This document shows, one piece after another, positions 36,961-49,259 of a stretch of 64,000 bases of DNA. The translations under genes and the position numbers were made by a program. Positions within the stretch are counted from its first letter, which is position 1. Every line of letters begins with the position of its first letter. Location: assembly GCF_052857255.1 (NCBI RefSeq), contig NW_027526689.1:62001-126000 (forward strand), read 5' to 3'. The notes beneath the pieces were generated by a model, which saw only the letters and a program-made list of their open reading frames with translations, had not been told where the DNA came from and made no database searches. The DNA comes from Amblyomma americanum. Taxonomy: Eukaryota > Arthropoda > Arachnida > Ixodida > Ixodidae.

Positions 36961-38959
36961 AGCTCGTTTTGGTCTAAAACAGCTTGTTTCGTTGTATTAC
37001 GCACGAATACAAGCTTTTCGAGCAGTTATGAGAAAAAGTTTTGACGCGTATCACATGGACACTTGTAAAACCGATGTGTTCAGATCTAGCTCGTTTAGGT
37101 CTAAAACAGCTTGTTTCGTTGTATTAAGCACGAATACATGCTTTTCGCGCAGTTATAAGAGAAAAAGTTTTGACGCGTATCACATGGATACTTGAAAAAC
37201 CGATGTGTTCAGATCTAGCTCGTTTTGGTGTAAAACAGCTTGTTTCGGTTTATTAAGCACGAATACATGCTTTGGCGCAGTTATAAGAGAAAAACTTTTG
37301 ACGCGTATCACAAGGACTTGTAAAACCGATGTGTTCAGATTTAGCTCGTTTTGGTCTAAAACAGCTTGTTTGGTTGTATTAGGCACGAATACAAGCTTTT
37401 CGCGCAGTTATAAGAGAAAAAGTTTTGACGCCTGTCACAGGGAGACTTGTAAAACCCATGTGTTCAGATCTAGCTCGTTTTGGTCTAAAACAGCTTGTTT
37501 CGTTGTATTAAGCACGAATACAAGCTTTTCGAGCAGTTATCAGAAGAAGTTTTGACCCGTATCACACACTTGTAAAACCGTTGTGCTCAGATCTAGCTCG
37601 TTTAGGTCTAAAACAGCTTGTTTCGTTGTATTAAGCACGAATACAAGCTTTTCGAGCAGTTATGAGAAAACGTTTTGACGCGTATCACATGGACACTTGT
37701 AAAACCGATGTGTTCAGATCTAGCTCGTTTAGGTCTAAATCAGCTTGTTTCGTTGTAATAAGCACCAATACATGCTTTTCGCGCAGCTATAAGAGAAAAA
37801 GTTTTGACGCGTATCACACCCTTGTAAAACCGTTGTGCTCAGATCTAGCTCGTTTAGGTCTAAAACAGCTTGTTTCGTTGTATTAGGCACGAATACATGC
37901 TTTTCGCGCAGTTATAAGAGAAAAAGTTTTGACGCGTTCACATAGACACTTGTAAAAATGATGTGTTCAGATCTAGCTCGTTTTGGTCTAAAACAGCTTG
38001 TTTCGTTGTATTACGCACGAATACAAGCTTTTCGAGCAGTTATGAGAAAAAGTTTTGACGCGTATCACATGGACACTTGTAAAACCGATGTGTTCAGATC
38101 TAGCTCGTTTAGGTCTAAAACAGCTTGTTTCGTTGTATTAAGCACGAATACATGCTTTTCGCGCAGTTATAAGAGAAAAAGTTTTGACGCGTATCAAATG
38201 GATACTTGTAAAACCGATGTGTTCAGATCTAGCTCGTTTTGGTGTAAAACAGCTTGTTTCGGTTTATTAAGCACGAATACATGCTTTGGCGCAGTTATAA
38301 GAGAGAAACTTTTGACGCGTATCACAAGGACTTGTAAAACCGATGTGTTCAGATTTAGCTCGTTTTGGTCTAAAACAGCTTGTTTGGTTGTATTAAGCAC
38401 CAATACATGCTTTCCGCGCAGTTATAAGAGAAAACGTTTTGACGCGTATCACATAGACACTTGTAAAACCGATGTGTTCAGATCTAGCTCGTTTTGGTCT
38501 AAAACAGCTTGTTTCGTTGTATTACGCACGAATAGAAGCTTTTCGAGCAGTTATAAGAGAAAAAGTTTTGACGAGTATCACATGGACACTTGTAAAACCG
38601 ATGTGTTCAGATCTAGCCCGTTTTGGTGTAAAACAGCTTGTTTCGGTTTATTAAGCACGAATACAAGCTTTTCGAGCAGTTATGAGAAAAAGTTTTGACG
38701 CGTATCACATGGACACTTGTAAAACCGATGTGTTCAGATCTAGCTCGTTTAGGTCTAAATCAGCTTGTTTCGTTGTAATAAGCACCAATACATGCTTTTC
38801 GCGCAGTTATAAGAGAAAAAGTTTTGACGCGTATCACACACTTGTAAAACCGTTGTGTTCAGATCTAGATCGTTTTGGTCTAAAACAGCTTGTTTCGTTG
38901 TATTAATCACGAATACATGCTTTTCGCGCAGTTATAAGAGAGAAAGTTTTGACGCGTAT
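36925..38959. repeat. 16-monomer tandem duplication S11, copy 2
   Basis: Second copy of 34890-36924. It shares even the rare forms GATACTTGAAAAACC, GACCCGTATC and GCTTTCCGCGCAG. Near identity means either a very recent event or a mis-assembly of a collapsed or expanded repeat. Confidence 0.93.
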
Positions 38960-38969
38960 CACATAGACA

Positions 38970-41900
38970 CTTGTAAAACCGATGTGTTCAGATCTAGCTC
39001 GTTTTGGTCTAAAACAGCTTGTTTCGTTGTATTACGCACGAATACAAGCTTTTCGAGCAGTTATGAGAAAAAGTTTTGACGCGTATCACATGGACACTTG
39101 TAAAACCGATGTGTTCAGATCTAGCTCGTTTAGGTCTAAAACAGCTTGTTTCGTTGTATTAAGCACGAATACATGCTTTTCGCGCAGTTATAAGAGAAAA
39201 AGTTTTGACGCGTATCGCATGGATACTTGTAAAACCGATGTGTTCAGATCTAGCTCGTTTTGGTGTAAAACAGCATGTTTCGGTTTATTAAGCACCAATA
39301 CATGCTTTTCGCGCAGTTATAGGAGAAAAAGTTTTGACGCGTATCATAGACACTTGTAAAACCGATGTATTCAGATCTAACTCGTTTTGGTCTAAAACAG
39401 CTTGTTTCGTTGTATTACGCACGAATACAAGCTTTTCGAGCAGTTATAAGAGAAAAAGTTTTGGCGCGTATCCCATGGAGACTTGTAAAACCGATGTGTT
39501 CAGATCTAGCTCGTTTAGGTGTAAAACAGCTTGTTTCGATTTATTAAGCACGAATACACGCTTTGGCGCAGTTATAAGAGAAAAACTTTTGACGCGTATC
39601 ACAAGAACACGTAAAACCGATGCGTTCAGATTAGCTCGTTTCGTTCTAAAACATCTTGTTTCGTTGTATTAAGCACGAATACAACCTTTTCGAGCAGTTA
39701 TAAGAGAAAAAGTTTTGACGCCTGTCACAGGGAGACTTGTAAAACCGATGTGTTCAGATCTAGCTCGTTTAGGTCTAAAACAGCTTGTTTCGTTTTATTA
39801 AGCACGAATACAAGCTTTTCGAGCAGTTATGAGAAAAAGTTTTGGACACTTGTAAAACCGATGTGTTCAGATCTAGCTCGTTTAGGTCTAAAACAGCTTG
39901 TTTCGTTGTATTAAGCACGAATACATGCTTTTCGCGCAGTTAAAAGAGAGAAAGTTCTGACGCGTATCACATAGACACTTGTAAAACGGATGTGTTCAAA
40001 TCTAGCTCGTTTCGGTCTAAAACAGCTGGTTTCGTTGTATTAAGCACGAATACAACCTTTTCGAGCAGTTAAAAGTGAAAAAGTTTTGAAGCGTATCACA
40101 TGGACACTTGTAAAACCGATGTATTCAGATCTAGCTCGTTTAGGTCTAAAACAGCTTGTTTCGTTGTATTAAGCACGAATACATGCTTTTCACGCAGTTA
40201 TAAGAGAAAAACTTTTGACGCGTATCACATGGACACTTGTAAAACCGGTGTTCAGATCTAGCTCGTTTCGGTCTATAACAGCTTGTGTCGTTGGATTAAG
40301 CACGAATACATGCGTTTGGCGCAGTTATAAGAGAAAGACATTTGATGCTTATCACATGGACACTTGTAAAACCGATGCGTTCAGATTAGTTCGTTTTGGT
40401 CTAAAACAGCTTGTTTCGTTGTATTAAGCACGAATACAATCTTTTCGCGCAGTTATAGAAGATAAAGTTTTGACGCTTATCAGAGGGACACTTGTAAAAC
40501 CGATGTGTTCAGATCTAGCTAGTTTCTGTCTAAAACAGCTTGCTTCGTTGGATTAAGCAAGAATACATGCTTTTCGCGCAGTTATAAGAGAAAGTTTTGA
40601 CGCGTATCACATGGACACTTTTAAAACCGATGTGTTCAGATCTTGCTCGTTTTGGTCTAAAAAAGCTTGTTTCTTTGTATTAAGCACGAATACAAGCTTC
40701 TCGGGCAGTTATGGGAAAAAGTTTTGACGCGTATCACATGGACACTTGTAAAACCGATGTGTTCAGATCTAGCTCGTTTTGGTCTAAAACAGCTTGTTTC
40801 GTTGTATTACGCACGAATACAAGCTTTTCGAGCAGTTATGAGAAAAAGTTTTGACGCGTATCACATGGACACTTGTAAAACCGATGTGTTCAGATCTAGC
40901 TCGTTTAGGTCTAAAACAGCTTGTTTCGTTGTATTAAGCACGAATACATGCTTTTCGCGCAGTTATAAGAGAAAAAGTTTTGACGCGTATCACATGGATA
41001 CTTGAAAAACCGATGTGTTCAGATCTAGCTCGTTTTGGTGTAAAACAGCTTGTTTCGGTTTATTAAGCACGAATACATGCTTTGGCGCAGTTATAAGAGA
41101 AAAACTTTTGACGCGTATCACAAGGACTTGTAAAACCGATGTGTTCAGATTTAGCTCGTTTTGGTCTAAAACAGCTTGTTTGGTTGTATTAGGCACGAAT
41201 ACAAGCTTTTCGCGCAGTTATAAGAGAAAAAGTTTTGACGCCTGTCACAGGGAGACTTGTAAAACCCATGTGTTCAGATCTAGCTCGTTTTGGTCTAAAA
41301 CAGCTTGTTTCGTTGTATTAAGCACGAATACAAGCTTTTCGAGCAGTTATCAGAAGAAGTTTTGACCCGTATCACACACTTGTAAAACCGTTGTGCTCAG
41401 ATCTAGCTCGTTTAGGTCTAAAACAGCTTGTTTCGTTGTATTAAGCACGAATACAAGCTTTTCGAGCAGTTATGAGAAAACGTTTTGACGCGTATCACAT
41501 GGACACTTGTAAAACCGATGTGTTCAGATCTAGCTCGTTTAGGTCTAAATCAGCTTGTTTCGTTGTAATAAGCACCAATACATGCTTTTCGCGCAGCTAT
41601 AAGAGAAAATTTTTGACGCGTATCACACACTTGTAAAACCGTTGTGCTCAGATCTAGCTCGTTTAGGTCTAAAACAGCTTGTTTCGTTGTATTAAGCACG
41701 AATACATGCTTTTCGCGCAGTTATAAGAGAAAAAGTTTTGACGCGTTCACATAGACACTTGTAAAAATGATGTGTTCAGATCTAGCTCGTTTTGGTCTAA
41801 AACAGCTTGTTTCGTTGTATTACGCACGAATACAAGCTTTTCGAGCAGTTATGAGAAAAAGTTTTGACGCGTATCACATGGACACTTGTAAAACCGATGT

Positions 41901-42805
41901 GTTCAGATCTAGCTCGTTTAGGTCTAAAACAGCTTGTTTCGTTGTATTAAGCACGAATACATGCTTTTCGCGCAGTTATAAGAGAAAAAGTTTTGACGCG
42001 TATCAAATGGATACTTGTAAAACCGATGTGTTCAGATCTAGCTCGTTTTGGTGTAAAACAGCTTGTTTCGGTTTATTAAGCACGAATACATGCTTTGGCG
42101 CAGTTATAAGAGAGAAACTTTTGACGCGTATCACAAGGACTTGTAAAACCGATGTGTTCAGATTTAGCTCGTTTTGGTCTAAAACAGCTTGTTTGGTTGT
42201 ATTAAGCACCAATACATGCTTTCCGCGCAGTTATAAGAGAAAACGTTTTGACGCGTATCACATAGACACTTGTAAAACCGATGTGTTCAGATCTAGCTCG
42301 TTTTGGTCTAAAACAGCTTGTTTCGTTGTATTACGCACGAATAGAAGCTTTTCGAGCAGTTATAAGAGAAAAAGTTTTGACGCGTATCACATGGACACTT
42401 GTAAAACCGATGTGTTCAGATCTAGCCCGTTTTGGTGTAAAACAGCTTGTTTCGGTTTATTAAGCACGAATACAAGCTTTTCGAGCAGTTATGAGAAAAA
42501 GTTTTGACGCGTATCACATGGACACTTGTAAAACCGATGTGTTCAGATCTAGCTCGTTTAGGTCTAAATCAGCTTGTTTCGTTGTAATAAGCACCAATAC
42601 ATGCTTTTCGCGCAGTTATAAGAGAAAAAGTTTTGACGCGTATCACACACTTGTAAAACCGTTGTGTTCAGATCTAGATCGTTTTGGTCTAAAACAGCTT
42701 GTTTCGTTGTATTAATCACGAATACATGCTTTTCGCGCAGTTATAAGAGAGAAAGTTTTGACGCGTATCACATAGACACTTGTAAAACCGATGTGTTCAG
42801 ATCTA
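38970..42805. repeat. 46-monomer block S12, copy 2
   Basis: Second copy of 33125-36960. It contains ACACGCTTTGG at 39556 where copy 1 has ACATGCTTTGG. The arrangement S12-S11-S12 means the 2035 bp duplication sits between two copies of the larger block. Confidence 0.92.
39205..42212. repeat. Long-range block S15, copy 1
   Basis: Matches 49260-52267 with a shift of 10055-10056 bp. Shared rare forms are CGTATCATAGACAC, GATCTAACTCG, ATCCCATGGAGAC and the marker block. The one-base difference in shift comes from the GAAAATTTTTGACG form at about 41606 in this copy. Confidence 0.9.
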
Positions 42806-45800
42806 GCTCGTTTTGGTCTAAAAAAGCTTGTTTCGTTGTATTAAGCACGAATACAAGCTTCTCGGGCAGTTATAGAAGAAAAAGTTTTGACGCTTATCAG
42901 AGGGACACTTGTAAAACGATGTGTTCAGATCTAGCTCGTTTCAGTCTAAAACAGCTTGTTTCGTTGGATTAAGCAAGAATACATGCTTTTCGCGCAGTTA
43001 TAAGAGAAAAAGTTTTGACGCCTATCACATGGAGACTTGTACAACCGATGTGTTCAGATCTAGCTCGTTTTGGTGTAAAACAGCTTGTTTCGTTGTATTA
43101 ATGACGAATACAAGCTTTTCGAGCAGTTATGAGAAAAAGTTTTGACGCGTATCACATGGACACTTGTAAAACCGATGTGTTCAGATCAAGCTCGTTTAGG
43201 TCTAAATCAGCTTGTTTCGTTGTAATAAGCACCAATACATGCTTTTCGCGCTGCTATAAGAGAAAAAGTTTTGACGCGTATCACACACTTGTAAAATCGT
43301 TGTGTTCAGATCTAGATCGTTTTGGTCTAAAACAGCTTGTTTCGTTGTACTAAGCACGAATACAACCTTTTCGAGCAGTTAAAAGAGAAAAAGTTGACGC
43401 GTATCACATGGACACTTGTAAAACCGATGTGCTCAGATCTAGCTCGTTTAGGTCTAAAACAGCTTGTTTCGTTGTATTAAGCACGAATACATGCTTTTCG
43501 CGCAGTTATAAGACAAAAAGTTTTGACGCGTATCACATAGACACTTGTAAAAATGATGTGTTCAGATCTAGCTCGTTTTCGTCTAAAACAGCTTGTTTCG
43601 TTGTATTACGCACGAATACATGCTTTTCGCGCAGTTATAAGAGAAAAAGTTTTGACGCGTATCACATGCATACTTGTAAAACCGATGTGTTCAGATCTAG
43701 CTCGTTTTGGTGTAAAACAGCTTGTTTCGGTTTATTAAGCACGAATACATGCTTTGGCGCAGTTATAAGAGAAAAACTTTTGACGCGTATCACAAGGACT
43801 TGTAAAACCGATGTGTTCAGATTTAGCTCGTTTTGGTCTAAAACAGCTTGTTTGGTTGTATTAAGCACGAATACAAGCTTTTCGCGCAGTTATAAGAGAA
43901 AAAGTTTTGACGCCTGTCACAGGAAGACTTGTAAAACCCATGTGTTCAGATCTAGCTCGTTTTGGTCTAAAACAGCTTGTTTCGTTGTATTAGGCACGAA
44001 TACAAGCTTTTCGAGCAGTTATCAGAAGAAGTTTTGACGCGTATCACACACTTGTAAAACCGTTGTGCTCAGATCTAGCTCGTTTAGGTCTAAAACAGCT
44101 TGTTTCGTTGTATTAGGCACGAATACATGCTTTTCGCGCAGTTATAAGAGAAAAAGTTTTGACGCGTATCACATGGACACTTGTAAAACCGATGTGTTCA
44201 AATCTAGCTCGTTTCGGTCTAAAACAGCTTGTTTCGTTGTATTAAGCACGAATACAACCTTTTCGAGCAGTTAAAAGTGAAAAAGTTTTGAAGCGTATCA
44301 CATGGACACTTGTAAAACCGATGTATTCAGATCTAGCTCGTTTAGGTCTAAAACAGCTTGTTTCGTTGTATTAAGCACGAATACATGCTTTTCACGCAGT
44401 TATAAGAGAAAAACTTTTGACGCGTATCACATGGACACTTGTAAAACCGGTGTTCAGATCTAGCTCGTTTCGGTCTATAACAGCTTGTGTCGTTGGATTA
44501 AGCACGAATACATGCGTTTGGCGCAGTTATAAGAGAAAGACATTTGATGCTTATCACATGGACACTTGTAAAACCGATGCGTTCAGATTAGTTCGTTTTG
44601 GTCTAAAACAGCTTGTTTCGTTGTATTAAGCACGAATACAATCTTTTCGCGCAGTTATAGAAGATAAAGTTTTGACGCTTATCAGAGGGACACTTGTAAA
44701 ACCGATGTGTTCAGATCTAGCTAGTTTCTGTCTAAAACAGCTTGCTTCGTTGGATTAAGCACGAATACATGCTTTTCGCGCAGTTATAAGAGAAAGTTTT
44801 GACGCGTATCACATGGACACTTTTAAAACCGATGTGTTCAGATCTAGCTCGTATTGGTCTAAAAAAGCTTGTTTCTTTGTATTAAGCACGAATACAAGCT
44901 TCTCGGGCAGTTATGGGAAAAAGTTTTGACGCGTATCACATGGACACTTGTAAAACCGATGTGTTCAGATGTAGCTCGTTTAGGTCTAAAACAGCTTGTT
45001 TCGTTGTATTGAGCACGAATACAACTTTTTCGAGCAGTTAAAAGAGAAAAAATTTTGACGCGTATCACGTGGACAATTTTAAAACCGATATGTTCAGATC
45101 TAGCTCGTTTTGGTCTAAAACAGCTTGTTTCGTTGTATTAAGCACGAATACAAGCTTTTCGAGCAGTTATCAGAAGAAGTTTTAACGCGTATCACATGGA
45201 CACTTGTAAAACCGATGTGTTCAGATCTAGCTCGTTTAGGTCTAAAACAGCTTGTTTCGTTGTATTAAGCACCAATACATGCTTTTCGCGCAGTTATAAG
45301 AGAAAACGTTTTGACGCGTATCACATAGACACTTGTAAAACCGATGTGTTCAGATCTAGCTCGTTTTGGTCTAAAACAGCTTGTTTCGTTGTATTACGCA
45401 CGAATAGAAGCTTTTCGAGCAGTTATAAGAGAAAAAGTTTTGACGCGTATCACATGGACACTTGTAAAACCGATGTGTTCAGATCTAGCCCGTTTTGGTG
45501 TAAAACAGCTTGTTTCGGTTTATTAAGCACGAATACAAGCTTTTCGAGCAGTTATGAGAAAAAGTTTTGACGCGTATCACATGGACACTTGTAAAACCGA
45601 TGTGTTCAGATCTAGCTCGTTTAGGTCTAAATCAGCTTGTTTCGTTGTAATAAGCACCAATACATGCTTTTCGCGCAGTTATAAGAGAAAAAGTTTTGAC
45701 GCGTATCACACACTTGTAAAACCGTTGTGTTCAGATCTAGATCGTTTTGGTCTAAAACAGCTTGTTTCGTTGTATTAATCACGAATACATGCTTTTCGCG

Positions 45801-47305
45801 CAGTTATAAGAGAGAAAGTTTTGACGCGTATCACATAGACACTTGTAAAACCGATGTGTTCAGATCTAGCTCGTTTTGGTCTAAAAAAGCTTGTTTCGTT
45901 GTATTAAGCACGAATACAAGCTTCTCGGGCAGTTATAGAAGAAAAAGTTTTGACGCTTATCAGAGGGACACTTGTAAAACGATGTGTTCAGATCTAGCTC
46001 GTTTCAGTCTAAAACAGCTTGTTTCGTTGGATTAAGCAAGAATACATGCTTTTCGCGCAGTTATAAGAGAAAAAGTTTTGACGCCTATCACACGGAGACT
46101 TGTACAACCGATGTGTTCAGATCTAGCTCGTTTTGGTCTGAAACAGCTTGTTTCGTTGTAATAATGACGAATACAAGCTTTTCGAGCAGTTATGAGAAAA
46201 AGTTTTGACGCGTATCACATGGACACTTGTAAAACCGATGTGTTCAGATCAAGCTCGTTTAGGTCTAAATCAGCTTGTTTCGTTGTAATAAGCACCAATA
46301 CATGCTTTTCGCGCTGCTATAAGAGAAAAAGTTTTGACGCGTATCACACACTTGTAAAATCGTTGTGTTCAGATCTAGATCGTTTTGGTCTAAAACAGCT
46401 TGTTTCGTTGTATTAAGCACGAATACAACCCTTTCGAGCAGTTAAAAGAGAAAAAGTTGACGCGTATCACATGGACACTTGTAAAACCGATGTGCTCAGA
46501 TCTAGCTCGTTTAGGTCTAAAACAGCTTGTTTCGTTGTATTAAGCACGAATACATGCTTTTCGCGCAGTTATAAGACAAAAAGTTTTGACGCGTATCACA
46601 TAGACACTTGTAAAAATGATGTGTTCAGATCTAGCTCGTTTTGGTCTAAAACAGCTTGTTTCGTTGTATTACGCACGAATACATGCTTTTCGCGCAGTTA
46701 TAAGAGAAAAAGTTTTGACGCGTATCACATGGATACTTGTAAAACCGATGTGTTCAGATCTAGCTCGTTTTGGTGTAAAACAGCTTGTTTCGGTTTATTA
46801 AGCACGAATACATGCTTTGGCGCAGTTATAAGAGAAAAACTTTTGACGCGTATCACAAGGACTTGTAAAACCGATGTGTTCAGATTTAGCTCGTTTTGGT
46901 CTAAAACTGCTTGTTTGGTTGTATTAAGCACGAATACAAGCTTTTCGCGCAGTTATAAGAGAAAAAGTTTTGACGCCTGTCACAGGGAGACTTGTAAAAC
47001 CCATGTGTTCAGATCTAGCTCGTTTTGGTCTAAAACAGCTTGTTTCGTTGTATTAAGCACGAATACAAGCTTTTCGAGCAGTTATCAGAAGAAGTTTTGA
47101 CGCGTATCACACACTTGTAAAACCGTTGTGCTCAGATTTAGCTCGTTTAGGTCTAAAACAGCTTGTTTCGTTGTATTAGGCACGAATACATGCTTTTCGC
47201 GCAGTTATAAGAGAAAAAGTTTTGACGCGTTCACATAGACACTTGTAAAAACGATGTGTTCAGATCTAGCTCGTTTTGGTCTAAAACAGCTTGTTTCGTT
47301 GTATT
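42196..47305. repeat. Long-range block S13, copy 2
   Basis: Counterpart of 22870-27975. Like copy 1 it contains a 3063 bp internal duplication (for example 42664 with 45727 and 43408 with 46471). CACACGGAGAC at about 46090 is private (CACATGGAGAC elsewhere). Confidence 0.9.
45338..47247. repeat. 15-monomer tandem duplication S14, copy 1
   Basis: Directly followed by its copy at 47248-49157 (shift 1910 bp). Differences seen: CACACGGAGAC here against CACATGGAGAC in copy 2, GAGAAAAAG against GAGAAAACG (48617), and AAAACTGCTTG (46905) against AAAACAGCTTG. Confidence 0.93.
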
Positions 47306-49157
47306 ACGCACGAATAGAAGCTTTTCGAGCAGTTATAAGAGAAAAAGTTTTGACGCGTATCACATGGACACTTGTAAAACCGATGTGTTCAGATCTAGCC
47401 CGTTTTGGTGTAAAACAGCTTGTTTCGGTTTATTAAGCACGAATACAAGCTTTTCGAGCAGTTATGAGAAAAAGTTTTGACGCGTATCACATGGACACTT
47501 GTAAAACCGATGTGTTCAGATCTAGCTCGTTTAGGTCTAAATCAGCTTGTTTCGTTGTAATAAGCACCAATACATGCTTTTCGCGCAGTTATAAGAGAAA
47601 AAGTTTTGACGCGTATCACACACTTGTAAAACCGTTGTGTTCAGATCTAGATCGTTTTGGTCTAAAACAGCTTGTTTCGTTGTATTAATCACGAATACAT
47701 GCTTTTCGCGCAGTTATAAGAGAGAAAGTTTTGACGCGTATCACATAGACACTTGTAAAACCGATGTGTTCAGATCTAGCTCGTTTTGGTCTAAAAAAGC
47801 TTGTTTCGTTGTATTAAGCACGAATACAAGCTTCTCGGGCAGTTATAGAAGAAAAAGTTTTGACGCTTATCAGAGGGACACTTGTAAAACGATGTGTTCA
47901 GATCTAGCTCGTTTCAGTCTAAAACAGCTTGTTTCGTTGGATTAAGCAAGAATACATGCTTTTCGCGCAGTTATAAGAGAAAAAGTTTTGACGCCTATCA
48001 CATGGAGACTTGTACAACCGATGTGTTCAGATCTAGCTCGTTTTGGTCTGAAACAGCTTGTTTCGTTGTAATAATGACGAATACAAGCTTTTCGAGCAGT
48101 TATGAGAAAAAGTTTTGACGCGTATCACATGGACACTTGTAAAACCGATGTGTTCAGATCAAGCTCGTTTAGGTCTAAATCAGCTTGTTTCGTTGTAATA
48201 AGCACCAATACATGCTTTTCGCGCTGCTATAAGAGAAAAAGTTTTGACGCGTATCACACACTTGTAAAATCGTTGTGTTCAGATCTAGATCGTTTTGGTC
48301 TAAAACAGCTTGTTTCGTTGTATTAAGCACGAATACAACCCTTTCGAGCAGTTAAAAGAGAAAAAGTTGACGCGTATCACATGGACACTTGTAAAACCGA
48401 TGTGCTCAGATCTAGCTCGTTTAGGTCTAAAACAGCTTGTTTCGTTGTATTAAGCACGAATACATGCTTTTCGCGCAGTTATAAGACAAAAAGTTTTGAC
48501 GCGTATCACATAGACACTTGTAAAAATGATGTGTTCAGATCTAGCTCGTTTTGGTCTAAAACAGCTTGTTTCGTTGTATTACGCACGAATACATGCTTTT
48601 CGCGCAGTTATAAGAGAAAACGTTTTGACGCGTATCACATGGATACTTGTAAAACCGATGTGTTCAGATCTAGCTCGTTTTGGTGTAAAACAGCTTGTTT
48701 CGGTTTATTAAGCACGAATACATGCTTTGGCGCAGTTATAAGAGAAAAACTTTTGACGCGTATCACAAGGACTTGTAAAACCGATGTGTTCAGATTTAGC
48801 TCGTTTTGGTCTAAAACAGCTTGTTTGGTTGTATTAAGCACGAATACAAGCTTTTCGCGCAGTTATAAGAGAAAAAGTTTTGACGCCTGTCACAGGGAGA
48901 CTTGTAAAACCCATGTGTTCAGATCTAGCTCGTTTTGGTCTAAAACAGCTTGTTTCGTTGTATTAAGCACGAATACAAGCTTTTCGAGCAGTTATCAGAA
49001 GAAGTTTTGACGCGTATCACACACTTGTAAAACCGTTGTGCTCAGATTTAGCTCGTTTAGGTCTAAAACAGCTTGTTTCGTTGTATTAGGCACGAATACA
49101 TGCTTTTCGCGCAGTTATAAGAGAAAAAGTTTTGACGCGTTCACATAGACACTTGTA
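47248..49157. repeat. 15-monomer tandem duplication S14, copy 2
   Basis: Second copy of 45338-47247. It lies inside the extension of block S13, so it followed that long-range copying. Confidence 0.93.
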
Positions 49158-49259
49158 AAAACGATGTGTTCAGATCTAGCTCGTTTTGGTCTAAAACAGC
49201 TTGTTTCGTTGTATTAAGCACGAATACATGCTTTTCGCGCAGTTATAAGAGAAAAAGTT

